From the NCBI GenBank assembly GCA_964444795.1, contig CAYUIQ010000321.1, positions 1-8,221 of the forward strand: DNA of 8,221 nt, given 5' to 3'. Below the pieces are notes generated by a model that was not told the DNA's origin, did not search any database, and saw only the letters and a program-made list of their open reading frames with translations. The translations under genes were made by a program, and so were the position numbers. Numbering within the stretch: position 1 is the stretch's first letter; every line of letters begins with the position of its first letter. Source of the stretch: JABMRP01 sp964444795 (GTDB lineage: Bacteria; Planctomycetota; Planctomycetia; Pirellulales; Thermoguttaceae). This document shows positions 1-6,144 of the stretch, piece after piece.

Positions 1-185
1 GGGTTGGGGTGAGGGCGTCTGGAGCACAGCAAAGATCCTCTCCCATGCCAACAAGCCTCACCTGCCTTGCTACGCTCGCCGTCCGCGCCCAGAGGGAGAG
101 GGCGGGCGGGTTCGAGGTTCGCCCGTCGGGCATATTCTGCTAAAATCCTCGACTACGCGTCTCATTCTTCATGCCGAGAACACCG
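1..185. other. Non-coding lead-in with G-rich, repeat-like segments
   Basis: No convincing gene is seen here. Two purine-rich segments, GGGTTGGGGTGAGGG at 1-15 and AGAGGGAGAGGGCGGGCGGG at 91-110, resemble the dispersed GC-rich intergenic repeats common in planctomycete and other high-GC genomes. CCTCTCCC at 37-44 is the exact inverse of GGGAGAGG at 94-101, so the stretch could fold or be a degraded repeat unit. The element may begin before the window. Frames that cross it lack coding character and overlap the glycosyltransferase out of frame. Confidence 0.35.
118..146 (+). promoter_or_regulatory. Possible promoter for the glycosyltransferase-thioesterase pair
   Basis: TAAAAT at 141-146 matches five of six bases of the sigma-70 -10 consensus. 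A poor -35 candidate, TTCGCC at 118-123, lies 17 bp upstream. Transcription would begin near 153, about 33 bases before the chosen start codon. The -35 match is weak, so this is a tentative call from sequence alone. Confidence 0.3.
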
Positions 186-923
186 ATGTCCCAGGCCGAC
201 AAAACGCTGGTCACCGTTGCCACGTACAACGAAATCGAAAATCTCCCCCGACTGGTGGAAGGGATCTTTGCCGAAGCCCCCCAGGTCGATATTCTGGTGA
301 TCGACGACAATTCGCCGGATGGGACGGGCATCTGGTGCGATGAGACGGCGGCCGGTGAGCCCCGGCTCCATTGCTTGCATCGCCAGGGAAAGCTCGGGCT
401 GGGGACGGCCACGATTGCGGGCATGAAATACGCCGTGGAGCACGGCTACCGGCAGGTGCTCAATATGGACGCCGATTTCAGCCACCATCCGCGATACGTT
501 CCCGACTTGCTGGCCGGCATGGAGCCCACCAGTGGCGAGCCGCCCGACGTAGTGATCGGCTCGCGATACGTACCCGGCGGTGGGATCGAAGGCTGGCCGC
601 CGCATCGCCATTTCATGAGCCGGGGCGTGAACCTCTACGCCCGATGGCTGTTGGGCCTGAAATCCAAGGATTGCAGCGGCGCGTTTCGCTGTTATCGAAC
701 AGAATTGCTCGCGCGGCTCGATTTCGACGCCATCCGCTCGCGCGGCTATTCCTTCCAGGAGGAGATCCTCTGGCATCTCAAGCGGCTCGGAGCCCGATTT
801 GCCGAGGTGCCGATCACGTTCGTCGACCGCCAGGCGGGCACGTCCAAGATCAACTCGGCCGAAGCCCGATCGGCGCTCTGGATCATCTTCCGCCTGGGAC
901 TTCGCAATTGGCTGCGGATCTGA
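186..923 (+). CDS. GT2 glycosyltransferase, polyprenol-phosphate mannosyltransferase-like
   Basis: This 245-residue protein is a family 2 (GT-A fold) glycosyltransferase closest in motifs to dolichol/polyprenol-phosphate mannose synthases, which move a sugar from a nucleotide donor to a lipid phosphate at the cytosolic face of the membrane. Visible motifs are the nucleotide-binding IDDNSPDGT (residues 39-47), the metal-binding DAD in MDADFSHHP (94-102), GSRYVPGGG (125-133), SGAFRCY (164-170), GYSFQEEI (187-194) and a late DRQAGTSK (214-221). It ends after the catalytic domain, with no C-terminal membrane anchor or GtrA domain, like single-domain soluble or peripheral DPM1 types. The start at 186 puts the first beta strand directly after a short leader; an in-frame ATG at 171 would add five residues. 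Neither has a clear ribosome-binding site. A thioesterase gene follows after 35 bp. Sugar donor and acceptor cannot be read from the sequence. Confidence 0.9.
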   Translation: MSQADKTLVTVATYNEIENLPRLVEGIFAEAPQVDILVIDDNSPDGTGIWCDETAAGEPRLHCLHRQGKLGLGTATIAGMKYAVEHGYRQVLNMDADFSHHPRYVPDLLAGMEPTSGEPPDVVIGSRYVPGGGIEGWPPHRHFMSRGVNLYARWLLGLKSKDCSGAFRCYRTELLARLDFDAIRSRGYSFQEEILWHLKRLGARFAEVPITFVDRQAGTSKINSAEARSALWIIFRLGLRNWLRI

Positions 924-958
924 CCAACCATCCTGCAACACCTTCCCACTCCACGGCC

Positions 959-1366
959 ATGAGCGATCTGAAACACACGGTTCTCTTCCGCGTTCGCTAC
1001 AGCGAAGTCGACCCAATGGGCAGCTACTACAACTCTCGGGCGTTTGAGTGGTTCGAGCACGGCCGCAGCGAACTTTGCCGTGCTGCGGGCATGCCTTACG
1101 GCGAGATGGAGCAGCGCGGTATCCGCCTGCCGCTGAGCGAAACCTACGCAAAATTCACCGGCCGGGCCGGCTACGACGACCAATTGGAAATGACCTCGAC
1201 GCTCGCGTTGGCCGGTCGCGTTCGATTGCGTTTTGACGTCGAGATCCGCCATGCCGCCACCGGCCAGCCCGTCTGTCACGGCCACACGATCCACGCCGTC
1301 GTCAACACCGGTGGAAAACCTATTCGCCCGCCGAGTTGGTTGGTTGAGTTGATTGATTCGCGGTGA
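959..1366 (+). CDS. YbgC-type hotdog-fold acyl-CoA thioesterase
   Basis: This 135-residue protein has the length and pattern of the 4-hydroxybenzoyl-CoA thioesterase/YbgC family, cytosolic enzymes that hydrolyse acyl-CoA or acyl-ACP thioesters. Near the N-terminus the segment VRYSEVDPMGSYYNSRAFEW carries the family's catalytic-type Asp (Asp18) and is followed by FEHGRSEL on the long hotdog helix. The middle and end show the alternating strands expected of the fold (DVEIRHAATGQPVCHGHTIH, then a short tail). In Proteobacteria ybgC lies with the tol-pal genes, but no tol-pal genes are visible here. The gene sits 35 bp after the glycosyltransferase on the same strand and probably shares its transcript. 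The ATG at 959 is chosen because the family's first strand begins within ten residues of it; the frame is open much further upstream but that part only overlaps the glycosyltransferase. Its stop lies 23 bp from the converging PH-domain gene. The actual acyl substrate is unknown. Confidence 0.85.
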   Translation: MSDLKHTVLFRVRYSEVDPMGSYYNSRAFEWFEHGRSELCRAAGMPYGEMEQRGIRLPLSETYAKFTGRAGYDDQLEMTSTLALAGRVRLRFDVEIRHAATGQPVCHGHTIHAVVNTGGKPIRPPSWLVELIDSR

Positions 1367-1389
1367 TTGGGCACATGGTCATTTCAGTA

Positions 1390-1905
1390 TCACGTCTCAA
1401 TGTCCTTGCTTCCTTTTCGAAGAACTGTTTCGCGTTCTTCCATGATAGTGTTGCGTACGGTCTCGGGAGCAACCAGACCGTGCAGCAGCCCCTCGGGTCC
1501 TTGTTGAGTACTGCCCGCGGTCTGTACGTGAAGGGACCAGATTCCGGCTAACCGCATGAGAGGCCCTTGGACAAGGACAATATCCGTGATGCGATCAAGA
1601 GGGATCGACTTCTTCCTGGCTACCAGGACGCCTTCATCAATCCTGAGTGTTCCCGATTCGAGCCAGTATTTCAATGCGCGGACTTGTCGCGGGGCAAGAA
1701 CGATGGTGTAAGAGAGATAGACAATCCAGAACAGCCAAAATGGGCTCGTTGCAATGAGTTCGCCCAGTTCCAGTCGCCTAGCAGCAAGGCCGACTAGGAC
1801 CAGAGGAGTTGTGACGAGCAGTATCAGCAAGAACGGCAGAGTGCGAACAAAGAAATACCGCTGGATGCGCCGAGTGTCTATTTCGAATTCATGCTCGGTT
1901 GGCAT
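1390..1905 (-). CDS. Bacterial PH domain (bPH2, YdbS-like) membrane protein
   Basis: This 171-residue protein has two N-terminal membrane segments (about residues 22-41 and 54-70) followed by a bacterial pleckstrin-homology-like domain of the DUF304/bPH2 type. The diagnostic stretch runs from about residue 80, with LRIDEGVLVARKKSIPLDRI (87-106), then DIVLVQGPLMRLAGIWSL (108-125) and HVQTAGS (126-132). YdbS/YdbT-like members are inner-membrane proteins with the PH-like domain exposed to one side; their biochemical role is not settled, although Bacillus homologues have been linked to resistance to certain bacteriocins. The ATG at 1905 is supported by a strong ribosome-binding site, GAAGGAGA, eight bases upstream (plus-strand 1913-1920). 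It follows a DUF3592-like membrane protein gene on the same strand, 79 bp away, and converges on the thioesterase. It lacks the partner YdbT-like protein with several bPH2 domains that often accompanies it. Confidence 0.85.
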   Translation of the reverse strand: MPTEHEFEIDTRRIQRYFFVRTLPFLLILLVTTPLVLVGLAARRLELGELIATSPFWLFWIVYLSYTIVLAPRQVRALKYWLESGTLRIDEGVLVARKKSIPLDRITDIVLVQGPLMRLAGIWSLHVQTAGSTQQGPEGLLHGLVAPETVRNTIMEERETVLRKGSKDIET

Positions 1906-1912
1906 TGTGCTG

Positions 1913-1920
1913 TCTCCTTC
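1913..1920 (-). promoter_or_regulatory. Strong Shine-Dalgarno site for the PH-domain gene
   Basis: Read on the minus strand this is GAAGGAGA, with GGAG eight bases before the ATG at 1905. It is one of only two clearly strong sites in the window (the other precedes the ROK-fusion gene). It fixes the start of the PH-domain gene and suggests that this gene is translated independently of the upstream DUF3592-like gene. Confidence 0.65.
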
Positions 1921-1984
1921 GTGGAAAGATGCACATAGGGACTACGTCGGCGCGACCAATTCGAACTCGCATACGATTCGGCTG

Positions 1985-2464
1985 TTATGTGGTGCAATAC
2001 AGTTGCACGATCAGCGCCTTCTCCGGATTCATCGGGTCCATGGCCACCTCGATCTCCGAACCGGAGACAAGGGCTTTTGTCTGCTTGTTCTCCATCACGG
2101 CGGTCCTCGTCTGATACTGCTGCCCATCGTGAACATACTCGAACTCGACTCGGCCGCGATCCTTGAAGAAACCGATCTCCCGAACGGTGGCCGTTGCTCG
2201 CGGACCGGTCCCGATGATTCGCTTCAGTCGAGATATTCGCTTGGCCAGCAGGGCAAACAACAGCACGGTCAGCAGCGCCGCCACGACACACATGCCCCTG
2301 GCGAACTGGGGATCGACCGCTTGTCCCGCCTGGCCGCGGCCGCCTGGAATGAACGAGAATACGGCCGCAAAGCCTGAAATTGCCAGCGAGATCGGTCCTC
2401 CGATTGTCAAAAGGAACGCGGCGTAATCGTTCTTGATGATTTTGCCCGTTGATACTTTGCTCAT
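1985..2464 (-). CDS. DUF3592-like two-TM membrane protein
   Basis: This 159-residue protein has two membrane segments (about residues 14-38 and 56-77) separated by a short Gly- and Gln-rich loop. A soluble C-terminal part carries the DUF3592 pattern: TGPRATATVREIGFF (86-100), VEFEYVHDGQQYQTR (106-120), then SGSEIEVAMDPMNPEKALI (134-152). In that family a beta-rich domain ends with a Tyr/Met-Asp-Pro-x-Asn-Pro turn. No biochemical function is established for DUF3592 proteins. The ATG at 2464 is chosen because the membrane segment follows closely; a weak GGGA lies upstream. An in-frame ATG at 2554 would add a basic 30-residue leader and sits just behind a TATAAT box, so a longer leaderless form is possible. 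The bPH2 gene follows 79 bp downstream and the two may act together in the envelope. Confidence 0.75.
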   Translation of the reverse strand: MSKVSTGKIIKNDYAAFLLTIGGPISLAISGFAAVFSFIPGGRGQAGQAVDPQFARGMCVVAALLTVLLFALLAKRISRLKRIIGTGPRATATVREIGFFKDRGRVEFEYVHDGQQYQTRTAVMENKQTKALVSGSEIEVAMDPMNPEKALIVQLYCTT

Positions 2465-2740
2465 GCTATTTTTCCCAAAAAACGACCTAAGCCTACAGCC
2501 CGTTGAAAGACGAAAGAACGTGGTGCGTTGCCGGCCAAGAAGCCCCTGCTTCATGGCGGTGATTATAGCACTCTTGTCGAGGGGGGAGCAACAGCCCGAG
2601 CGGTCTCGACCGGTCGCCCTGCAGTCTGTTGTCACGGTTGCCCACTCCGCGAGCGACATACCGACCTGATGGCCGGGTTCGACATCGAAGACGGAGGCTT
2701 CCTTCCCAAAGGCCGCGCGCGGGTTGCCGGGGAGTTCGAA
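2465..2740. other. Intergenic region between antiporter and DUF3592-like gene
   Basis: This 276-base stretch separates the end of the antiporter gene from the start of the next minus-strand gene. It holds the TATAAT promoter described separately, two 10-bp palindromes (CGACCGGTCG at 2607-2616 and CCGCGCGCGG at 2713-2722) and a small hairpin, CCTT-CCCA-AAGG, at 2701-2712. No T-run follows the hairpin, so a classical terminator for the antiporter is not evident. No small gene with convincing codon use was found on either strand. Confidence 0.4.
2562..2591 (-). promoter_or_regulatory. Likely sigma-70 promoter for the DUF3592-bPH2 pair
   Basis: On the minus strand a perfect TATAAT (plus-strand 2562-2567) lies 18 bp after TTGCTC (2586-2591), which matches the first three bases of the -35 consensus. 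Transcription would begin near 2555, giving a leader of roughly 90 bases to the ATG at 2464, or almost none to the in-frame ATG at 2554. A 10-bp palindrome, CGACCGGTCG, lies just upstream at 2607-2616. Promoter strength is inferred only from the consensus match. Confidence 0.45.
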
Positions 2741-4546
2741 CTAGCAGAACGCGATCGTCACCAGAGTCCAGCAGATACCCGCCAACAGGGCCGCCACGGA
2801 GGCCTGGGGGAGTTGCGTGCGGACGTGGTCCATCAGATCGCAACCGGTACACATCGAACTGAGCACCGTGGTGTCGGAGATGGGCGAACACTGGTCGCCC
2901 GACACACTGCCGTCCATCACCGCGGCAAAACAGATCGTCATGAACAGCCGCGGATGTTCCAGAGGCACGCCCGGTCCCAGCGCGTTCTGCGAGATGGCCC
3001 AAGCCAGCGGCATGGCCAGCGGGAAAGCCACGGCGTAGGTTCCCCAACTGGTGCCGGTCGAGAAGGCGATAATGATGGTCAGCACTTGCAGCATCACGGG
3101 CAGCGCCACGTAATGGAGTTTTCCGCCAAGCAGTTCGACGAGGTAGATTCCTCCGCCGGCTTCCTTGCTGATGCTGCCGATGGTGATTGCCAGCAGGAGA
3201 ATAACCGATCCGAGCACGACGCCCTTGAACCCGTCGCCCAGCCCGTCGATCAGGGTTTTGAGTTGCATTCCCCGAGACATCGCCATGACGGCCGCCAAGA
3301 TCAGCGCCGCGGCGAAAGCCCAGTGGACCTGTGGGGCGTGTGACTTGGAGAAGATACACGTGCCCACGGCAATTCCGATGAGCAGGGCCAAGGGGGCGAA
3401 GAACTCGGCCACATGCGGCGTATATCCGGCCGGTACGTTGTTGGCGTGCAGTTCCCGAGCGGCGATCGGTTCGGCTTCGGGATCGTCGAGTTGGCCCGTC
3501 TCGCGGGCGCGGCGGATGGCCTTTCGCATTCGCCGACCCAGGAAAGGCGACTTCTCGATGCTCAACAGAAACGTGAAGCTGACCGCGAAAATCGCGTAGA
3601 AGCAGAACGGCACGCTGGTAATGAAGAACCATATCCGATCGTCATACGTGGCTAGAAAGGGAACTCCCGCCACGAAGATAAACGCCTGAATATACCCGGG
3701 CCAGGCATTGAAGGCCAACTGCGAAGCGATCGGCGAGGCGGTCGAATCGACGATATAGGCGAGCTCTTCGTGGCTGACGTTCTCCTTGTCGGCCAGCGGT
3801 TTGACGGTCGTGCCCACCAGCACCGTGCTGACCGTACCGCCCTGGAAGAAGATGATGCCCAGGCACCAGGCGACCAGCTTGGCGGATTTCGGCCCGCGGA
3901 CAAACTTTCGGGTCATCAGATCGGCAAACGCCTGCGCCGCGCCGGTGCGGCTCCAAACCCCCAGCAATCCGCCCAAAAGCCAAAGATAGAGGATCAATAC
4001 ACCGGCGGCGTCTTTGGTCGCCAGGTTCTTGATGAAGACGGCCTCGGCCAGATCGTAATATCCCAGCAGAAACGCGCCGACGACGATCCCTCCGAGCAGC
4101 GAAACCAGCGGCTCCCGGGTCATCCAGCAAAGGGCAATCGCCACCAGCGCCGGCAGCAGCGACCAGAGTCCCCAGTGGCGCTTGGCGATGAGCTGATGGT
4201 AGAGCTTGGTCTTCTTGCCGTCGACCTCCTCACCCTCCATCGTGTAGGCGTATCGTTCCTCGCCCTTTCCGCTCCAGTCGAGCTTCCCGTCATCGGCCAG
4301 TGCGTGGATCTTCTTCTCGGCCTCTTCCAGCGGCAAACAGCTCTCCTTGTCGATGGGCTTCGGCTTGCCCTTGAGCATATACGATAGTCTGCCCGCATCG
4401 TCCGTCGTATCCAGGGTGATCTTCTCGATCGACAGGCTCGGCGGCACACGCATGCCAATCCACAAAGCGGCCACCACGGCCAGGAGGAAGAAAGTCAACG
4501 GATGCCTGGCATATCGCCGCGAGATAGCCGAGATTTGGAAGGTCAT
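2741..4546 (-). CDS. NhaC-family Na+/H+ antiporter with N-terminal extramembrane insert
   Basis: This 601-residue polytopic protein belongs to the NhaC (Na_H_antiporter) family, which exchanges Na+ for H+ across the cytoplasmic membrane for pH and sodium homeostasis. Family hallmarks are the first-half motif VGTTVKPLADKENVSHEELA followed by YIVDSTASPIASQ (about 244-276), and in the second half STGTSWGTYAVAFPLAMPLA (496-515) and the near-invariant MDGSVSGDQCSPISDTTVLS (544-563). The two halves reflect the usual internal repeat. It is longer than typical 450-500-residue members because a hydrophilic stretch of about 80 residues (41-122) lies between the first membrane segment (about 17-36) and the second (about 127-142), and a basic loop (about 334-378) divides the halves. 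The start at 4546 is preferred: it opens right before the first membrane segment, and the in-frame ATG at 4594 overlaps a possible -10 box. The gene is divergent from the ROK kinase gene. Ion preference is inferred from the family. Confidence 0.88.
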   Translation of the reverse strand: MTFQISAISRRYARHPLTFFLLAVVAALWIGMRVPPSLSIEKITLDTTDDAGRLSYMLKGKPKPIDKESCLPLEEAEKKIHALADDGKLDWSGKGEERYAYTMEGEEVDGKKTKLYHQLIAKRHWGLWSLLPALVAIALCWMTREPLVSLLGGIVVGAFLLGYYDLAEAVFIKNLATKDAAGVLILYLWLLGGLLGVWSRTGAAQAFADLMTRKFVRGPKSAKLVAWCLGIIFFQGGTVSTVLVGTTVKPLADKENVSHEELAYIVDSTASPIASQLAFNAWPGYIQAFIFVAGVPFLATYDDRIWFFITSVPFCFYAIFAVSFTFLLSIEKSPFLGRRMRKAIRRARETGQLDDPEAEPIAARELHANNVPAGYTPHVAEFFAPLALLIGIAVGTCIFSKSHAPQVHWAFAAALILAAVMAMSRGMQLKTLIDGLGDGFKGVVLGSVILLLAITIGSISKEAGGGIYLVELLGGKLHYVALPVMLQVLTIIIAFSTGTSWGTYAVAFPLAMPLAWAISQNALGPGVPLEHPRLFMTICFAAVMDGSVSGDQCSPISDTTVLSSMCTGCDLMDHVRTQLPQASVAALLAGICWTLVTIAFC

Positions 4547-4589
4547 GGGAATTCCGCTCGTTGGGCCGGTTTGCCGCGTTTCAAGGTCA

Positions 4590-4617
4590 AGCATACCGGC
4601 CCCACGCAAGAAGGCAA
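4590..4617 (-). promoter_or_regulatory. Possible promoter for the antiporter gene
   Basis: On the minus strand TTGCCT (plus-strand 4612-4617) lies 16 bp before TATGCT (4590-4595). Each matches the sigma-70 consensus at four of six bases. It would give a leader of roughly 35 bases to the ATG at 4546, and it overlaps the alternative in-frame ATG at 4594, which argues against that start. The matches are modest and the call is tentative. Confidence 0.28.
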
Positions 4618-4640
4618 CCCGGCGGCCAATTCCCTCCCAA

Positions 4641-4660
4641 ATTTGCCAAGTGGAGCAAAT
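4641..4660. promoter_or_regulatory. Inverted repeat, candidate operator
   Basis: ATTTGC at 4641-4646 and GCAAAT at 4655-4660 are perfect inverse copies separated by eight bases. They lie between the divergent antiporter and ROK-fusion genes, about 30 bases upstream of a possible -10 box for the latter. The spacing fits a site for a dimeric helix-turn-helix regulator. No regulator gene is present in the window, so its binder is unknown. Confidence 0.35.
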
Positions 4661-4679
4661 GCCGACTACTCTCTTTACC

Positions 4680-4695
4680 GCGGCGCCGCTATAGT
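4680..4695 (+). promoter_or_regulatory. Possible -10 box with adjacent palindrome, upstream of ROK-fusion gene
   Basis: TATAGT at 4690-4695 matches five of six bases of the -10 consensus and lies about 63 bases before the ATG at 4759. No good -35 element is seen. The 10-bp perfect palindrome GCGGCGCCGC at 4680-4689 directly abuts it and occupies the spacer, where a bound protein could block or help polymerase. Chance occurrence in GC-rich DNA is possible. Confidence 0.3.
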
Positions 4696-4746
4696 AACAA
4701 TGATGGTAGTCGGATCGGAGTTTGGCGGAGTGAAAACCACCCGGGC

Positions 4747-4753
4747 AAGGAGA
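4747..4753 (+). promoter_or_regulatory. Strong Shine-Dalgarno site fixing the ROK-fusion start
   Basis: AAGGAGA ends five bases before the ATG at 4759. This decides the start: the same frame stays open for 66 codons further upstream, but that part is antisense to the antiporter leader and has no coding character. Confidence 0.7.
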
Positions 4754-4758
4754 CCGCG

Positions 4759-6144
4759 ATGAAGAACAAGACGAAGGCCCAGCGCCATCCCATTTATCTG
4801 GGCGTCGATATCGGCGGCACCAAAGTGCAGGCCTCGCTGGTCGAGGAAACGGGCGTGCTACTGCAGCGCGAGCGATGCCAAACCCCTCGCGACGGTGGCT
4901 CCGAGGCCGTACTCCTGGCACTACGCGAGTCGATGAACGCCGTCCTGGAGGCCGAAGGCATCGGCCGCGACGAACTGACGGCCATCGGCATTGCCGTCCC
5001 TGGCGTGGTCGATCCCGACTCGGGCAACGTGGTCGTCACGCCCAACATGAGTCTCACCGGCGTGCCCATCGGCCCGCTGATGAAAAAAGACTTCAAAGTG
5101 CCCGTGGCCGTGGGCAACGACTGCAATCTGGGCGCGCTGGGCGAACAGTGGCTCGGCTCGGGCCGAAATACGGCCAGCATGATGGGTATCTTCGTGGGCA
5201 CGGGCATCGGCGCGGGGTTCGTACAGAATGGCTTGCTCTGGCGCGGTGCCCGGGAATCGGCCAGCGAGATCGGCCACATCGTGATGCAGGTCGGCGGTCC
5301 GAAATGCGGCTGCGGAAATCTCGGCTGCTTCGAAGCGCTGGCCAGCCGTTCGGCCGTCGAACGCGATATTCGCGAGGCGGTTGCCGCCGGTCGAGCGACC
5401 TCGCTGGTCGACGAACTCCGCGGCGACCTGAGCGTGGTCCGTAGCGGCTCTCTGCGACGGGCCCTGGCGGCCGGCGACGAGTTGGTTACCGAAGTGATGC
5501 GCCGGGCGACCGAAACGCTTGGCTACGCCTGCCTCACGGTCCGCCACCTGCTGGATCCCGAGGTGATTGTGTTGGGTGGCGGCGTGGCCGAGGCATGTGG
5601 CACGTTCATGCTACCGATCGTGCGAGAGATTCTCGACGCCGATCAACTCCCCGGCGCTCGCCCCGGCGGCCACGTGTTGCTCTCGGCCCTGGGCGACGAC
5701 GCGGTGGCGCTGGGGGCGATCGCGCTGGCCCGTATCCAAGCCGGCCGCAGCCCGTTCAAGAAGCAGTTCGCCGTGGCACCCGACTATCCGAAGATCACGT
5801 CGGCCAAGTTTGGCGAGATTACCGTCGACAAGAAGGTTTTGGACCACGACATCTACATCCCGGTCAGCGGCCGAGTGAAGCGGCGGAAGAAGAAACTGGC
5901 CAAGAAACACCACGGTTCTTCCCACGTCATCGGCCCGAAGGAAATCGATCGGATTTGCCGCGGCGGTCCCGAGGTGCTTTTCATCGGCACCGGACAAACG
6001 GATCAGGTCCACCTGACCGAGGAAGCCCAGCAGTTTCTCGACCAACGGGCGATCCGCTGCCGGGCCATGCCCACCGCCGAAGTGGTCGAAGCCTACAACG
6101 ACTCGAAACGTCGCAAAGCGGCGTTGGTGCATGTGACCTGTTAA
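4759..6144 (+). CDS. ROK-family sugar kinase fused to a C-terminal Mth938-like (DUF498) domain
   Basis: This 461-residue protein joins two complete domains. Residues 12-328 form a ROK-family kinase, the family of bacterial glucokinases, N-acetylmannosamine kinases and related regulators: the phosphate-binding GVDIGGTK (15-22), catalytic Asp121 in GNDCNLGALGE, GIFVGTGIGAGF (143-154), the SEIGH motif ending at His173, and the zinc site CGCGNLGC with Cys183, Cys185 and Cys190. All catalytic and zinc ligands are present and there is no N-terminal helix-turn-helix, so it looks like an active ATP-dependent sugar kinase, probably for glucose or a related hexose, not a repressor. Residues 344-461 match the Mth938/DUF498 (NDUFAF3/AAMDC-like) domain: FGEITVDKK (351-359), VKRRKKKL (373-380), VLFIGTGQ (406-413), MPTAEVVEAYN (437-447) and the terminal ALVHVTC. 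Such domains are usually stand-alone and of unknown molecular function. The frame is continuous with no stop or slip at the junction. A strong AAGGAGA site precedes the ATG. Substrate is inferred. Confidence 0.88.
   Translation: MKNKTKAQRHPIYLGVDIGGTKVQASLVEETGVLLQRERCQTPRDGGSEAVLLALRESMNAVLEAEGIGRDELTAIGIAVPGVVDPDSGNVVVTPNMSLTGVPIGPLMKKDFKVPVAVGNDCNLGALGEQWLGSGRNTASMMGIFVGTGIGAGFVQNGLLWRGARESASEIGHIVMQVGGPKCGCGNLGCFEALASRSAVERDIREAVAAGRATSLVDELRGDLSVVRSGSLRRALAAGDELVTEVMRRATETLGYACLTVRHLLDPEVIVLGGGVAEACGTFMLPIVREILDADQLPGARPGGHVLLSALGDDAVALGAIALARIQAGRSPFKKQFAVAPDYPKITSAKFGEITVDKKVLDHDIYIPVSGRVKRRKKKLAKKHHGSSHVIGPKEIDRICRGGPEVLFIGTGQTDQVHLTEEAQQFLDQRAIRCRAMPTAEVVEAYNDSKRRKAALVHVTC

Noticed and set aside
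162..1151. A 329-codon open frame on the minus strand opposite the glycosyltransferase and thioesterase genes
   Set aside because: It is antisense to two well-supported genes and shows no recognisable motif; long antisense frames are expected in GC-rich DNA.
2495..2511. AGCCCGTTGAAAG-like sequence resembling a planctomycete intergenic repeat end
   Set aside because: Only one copy is visible in the window and no partner end was found, so it cannot be supported as a repeat.
2701..2722. CCTT-CCCA-AAGG hairpin and CCGCGCGCGG palindrome as a terminator of the antiporter gene
   Set aside because: The stem is only four bases, the palindrome has no loop, and no T-run follows on the minus strand.
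2493..3632. A 379-codon minus-strand frame overlapping the antiporter gene
   Set aside because: Its translation is rich in Arg, Gly and His without structure, and it is a shifted shadow of the clearly conserved antiporter frame.
4547..4594. An upstream start for the antiporter at ATG 4594
   Set aside because: It would add 16 polar residues with no family match, has no ribosome-binding site, and overlaps a possible -10 box.
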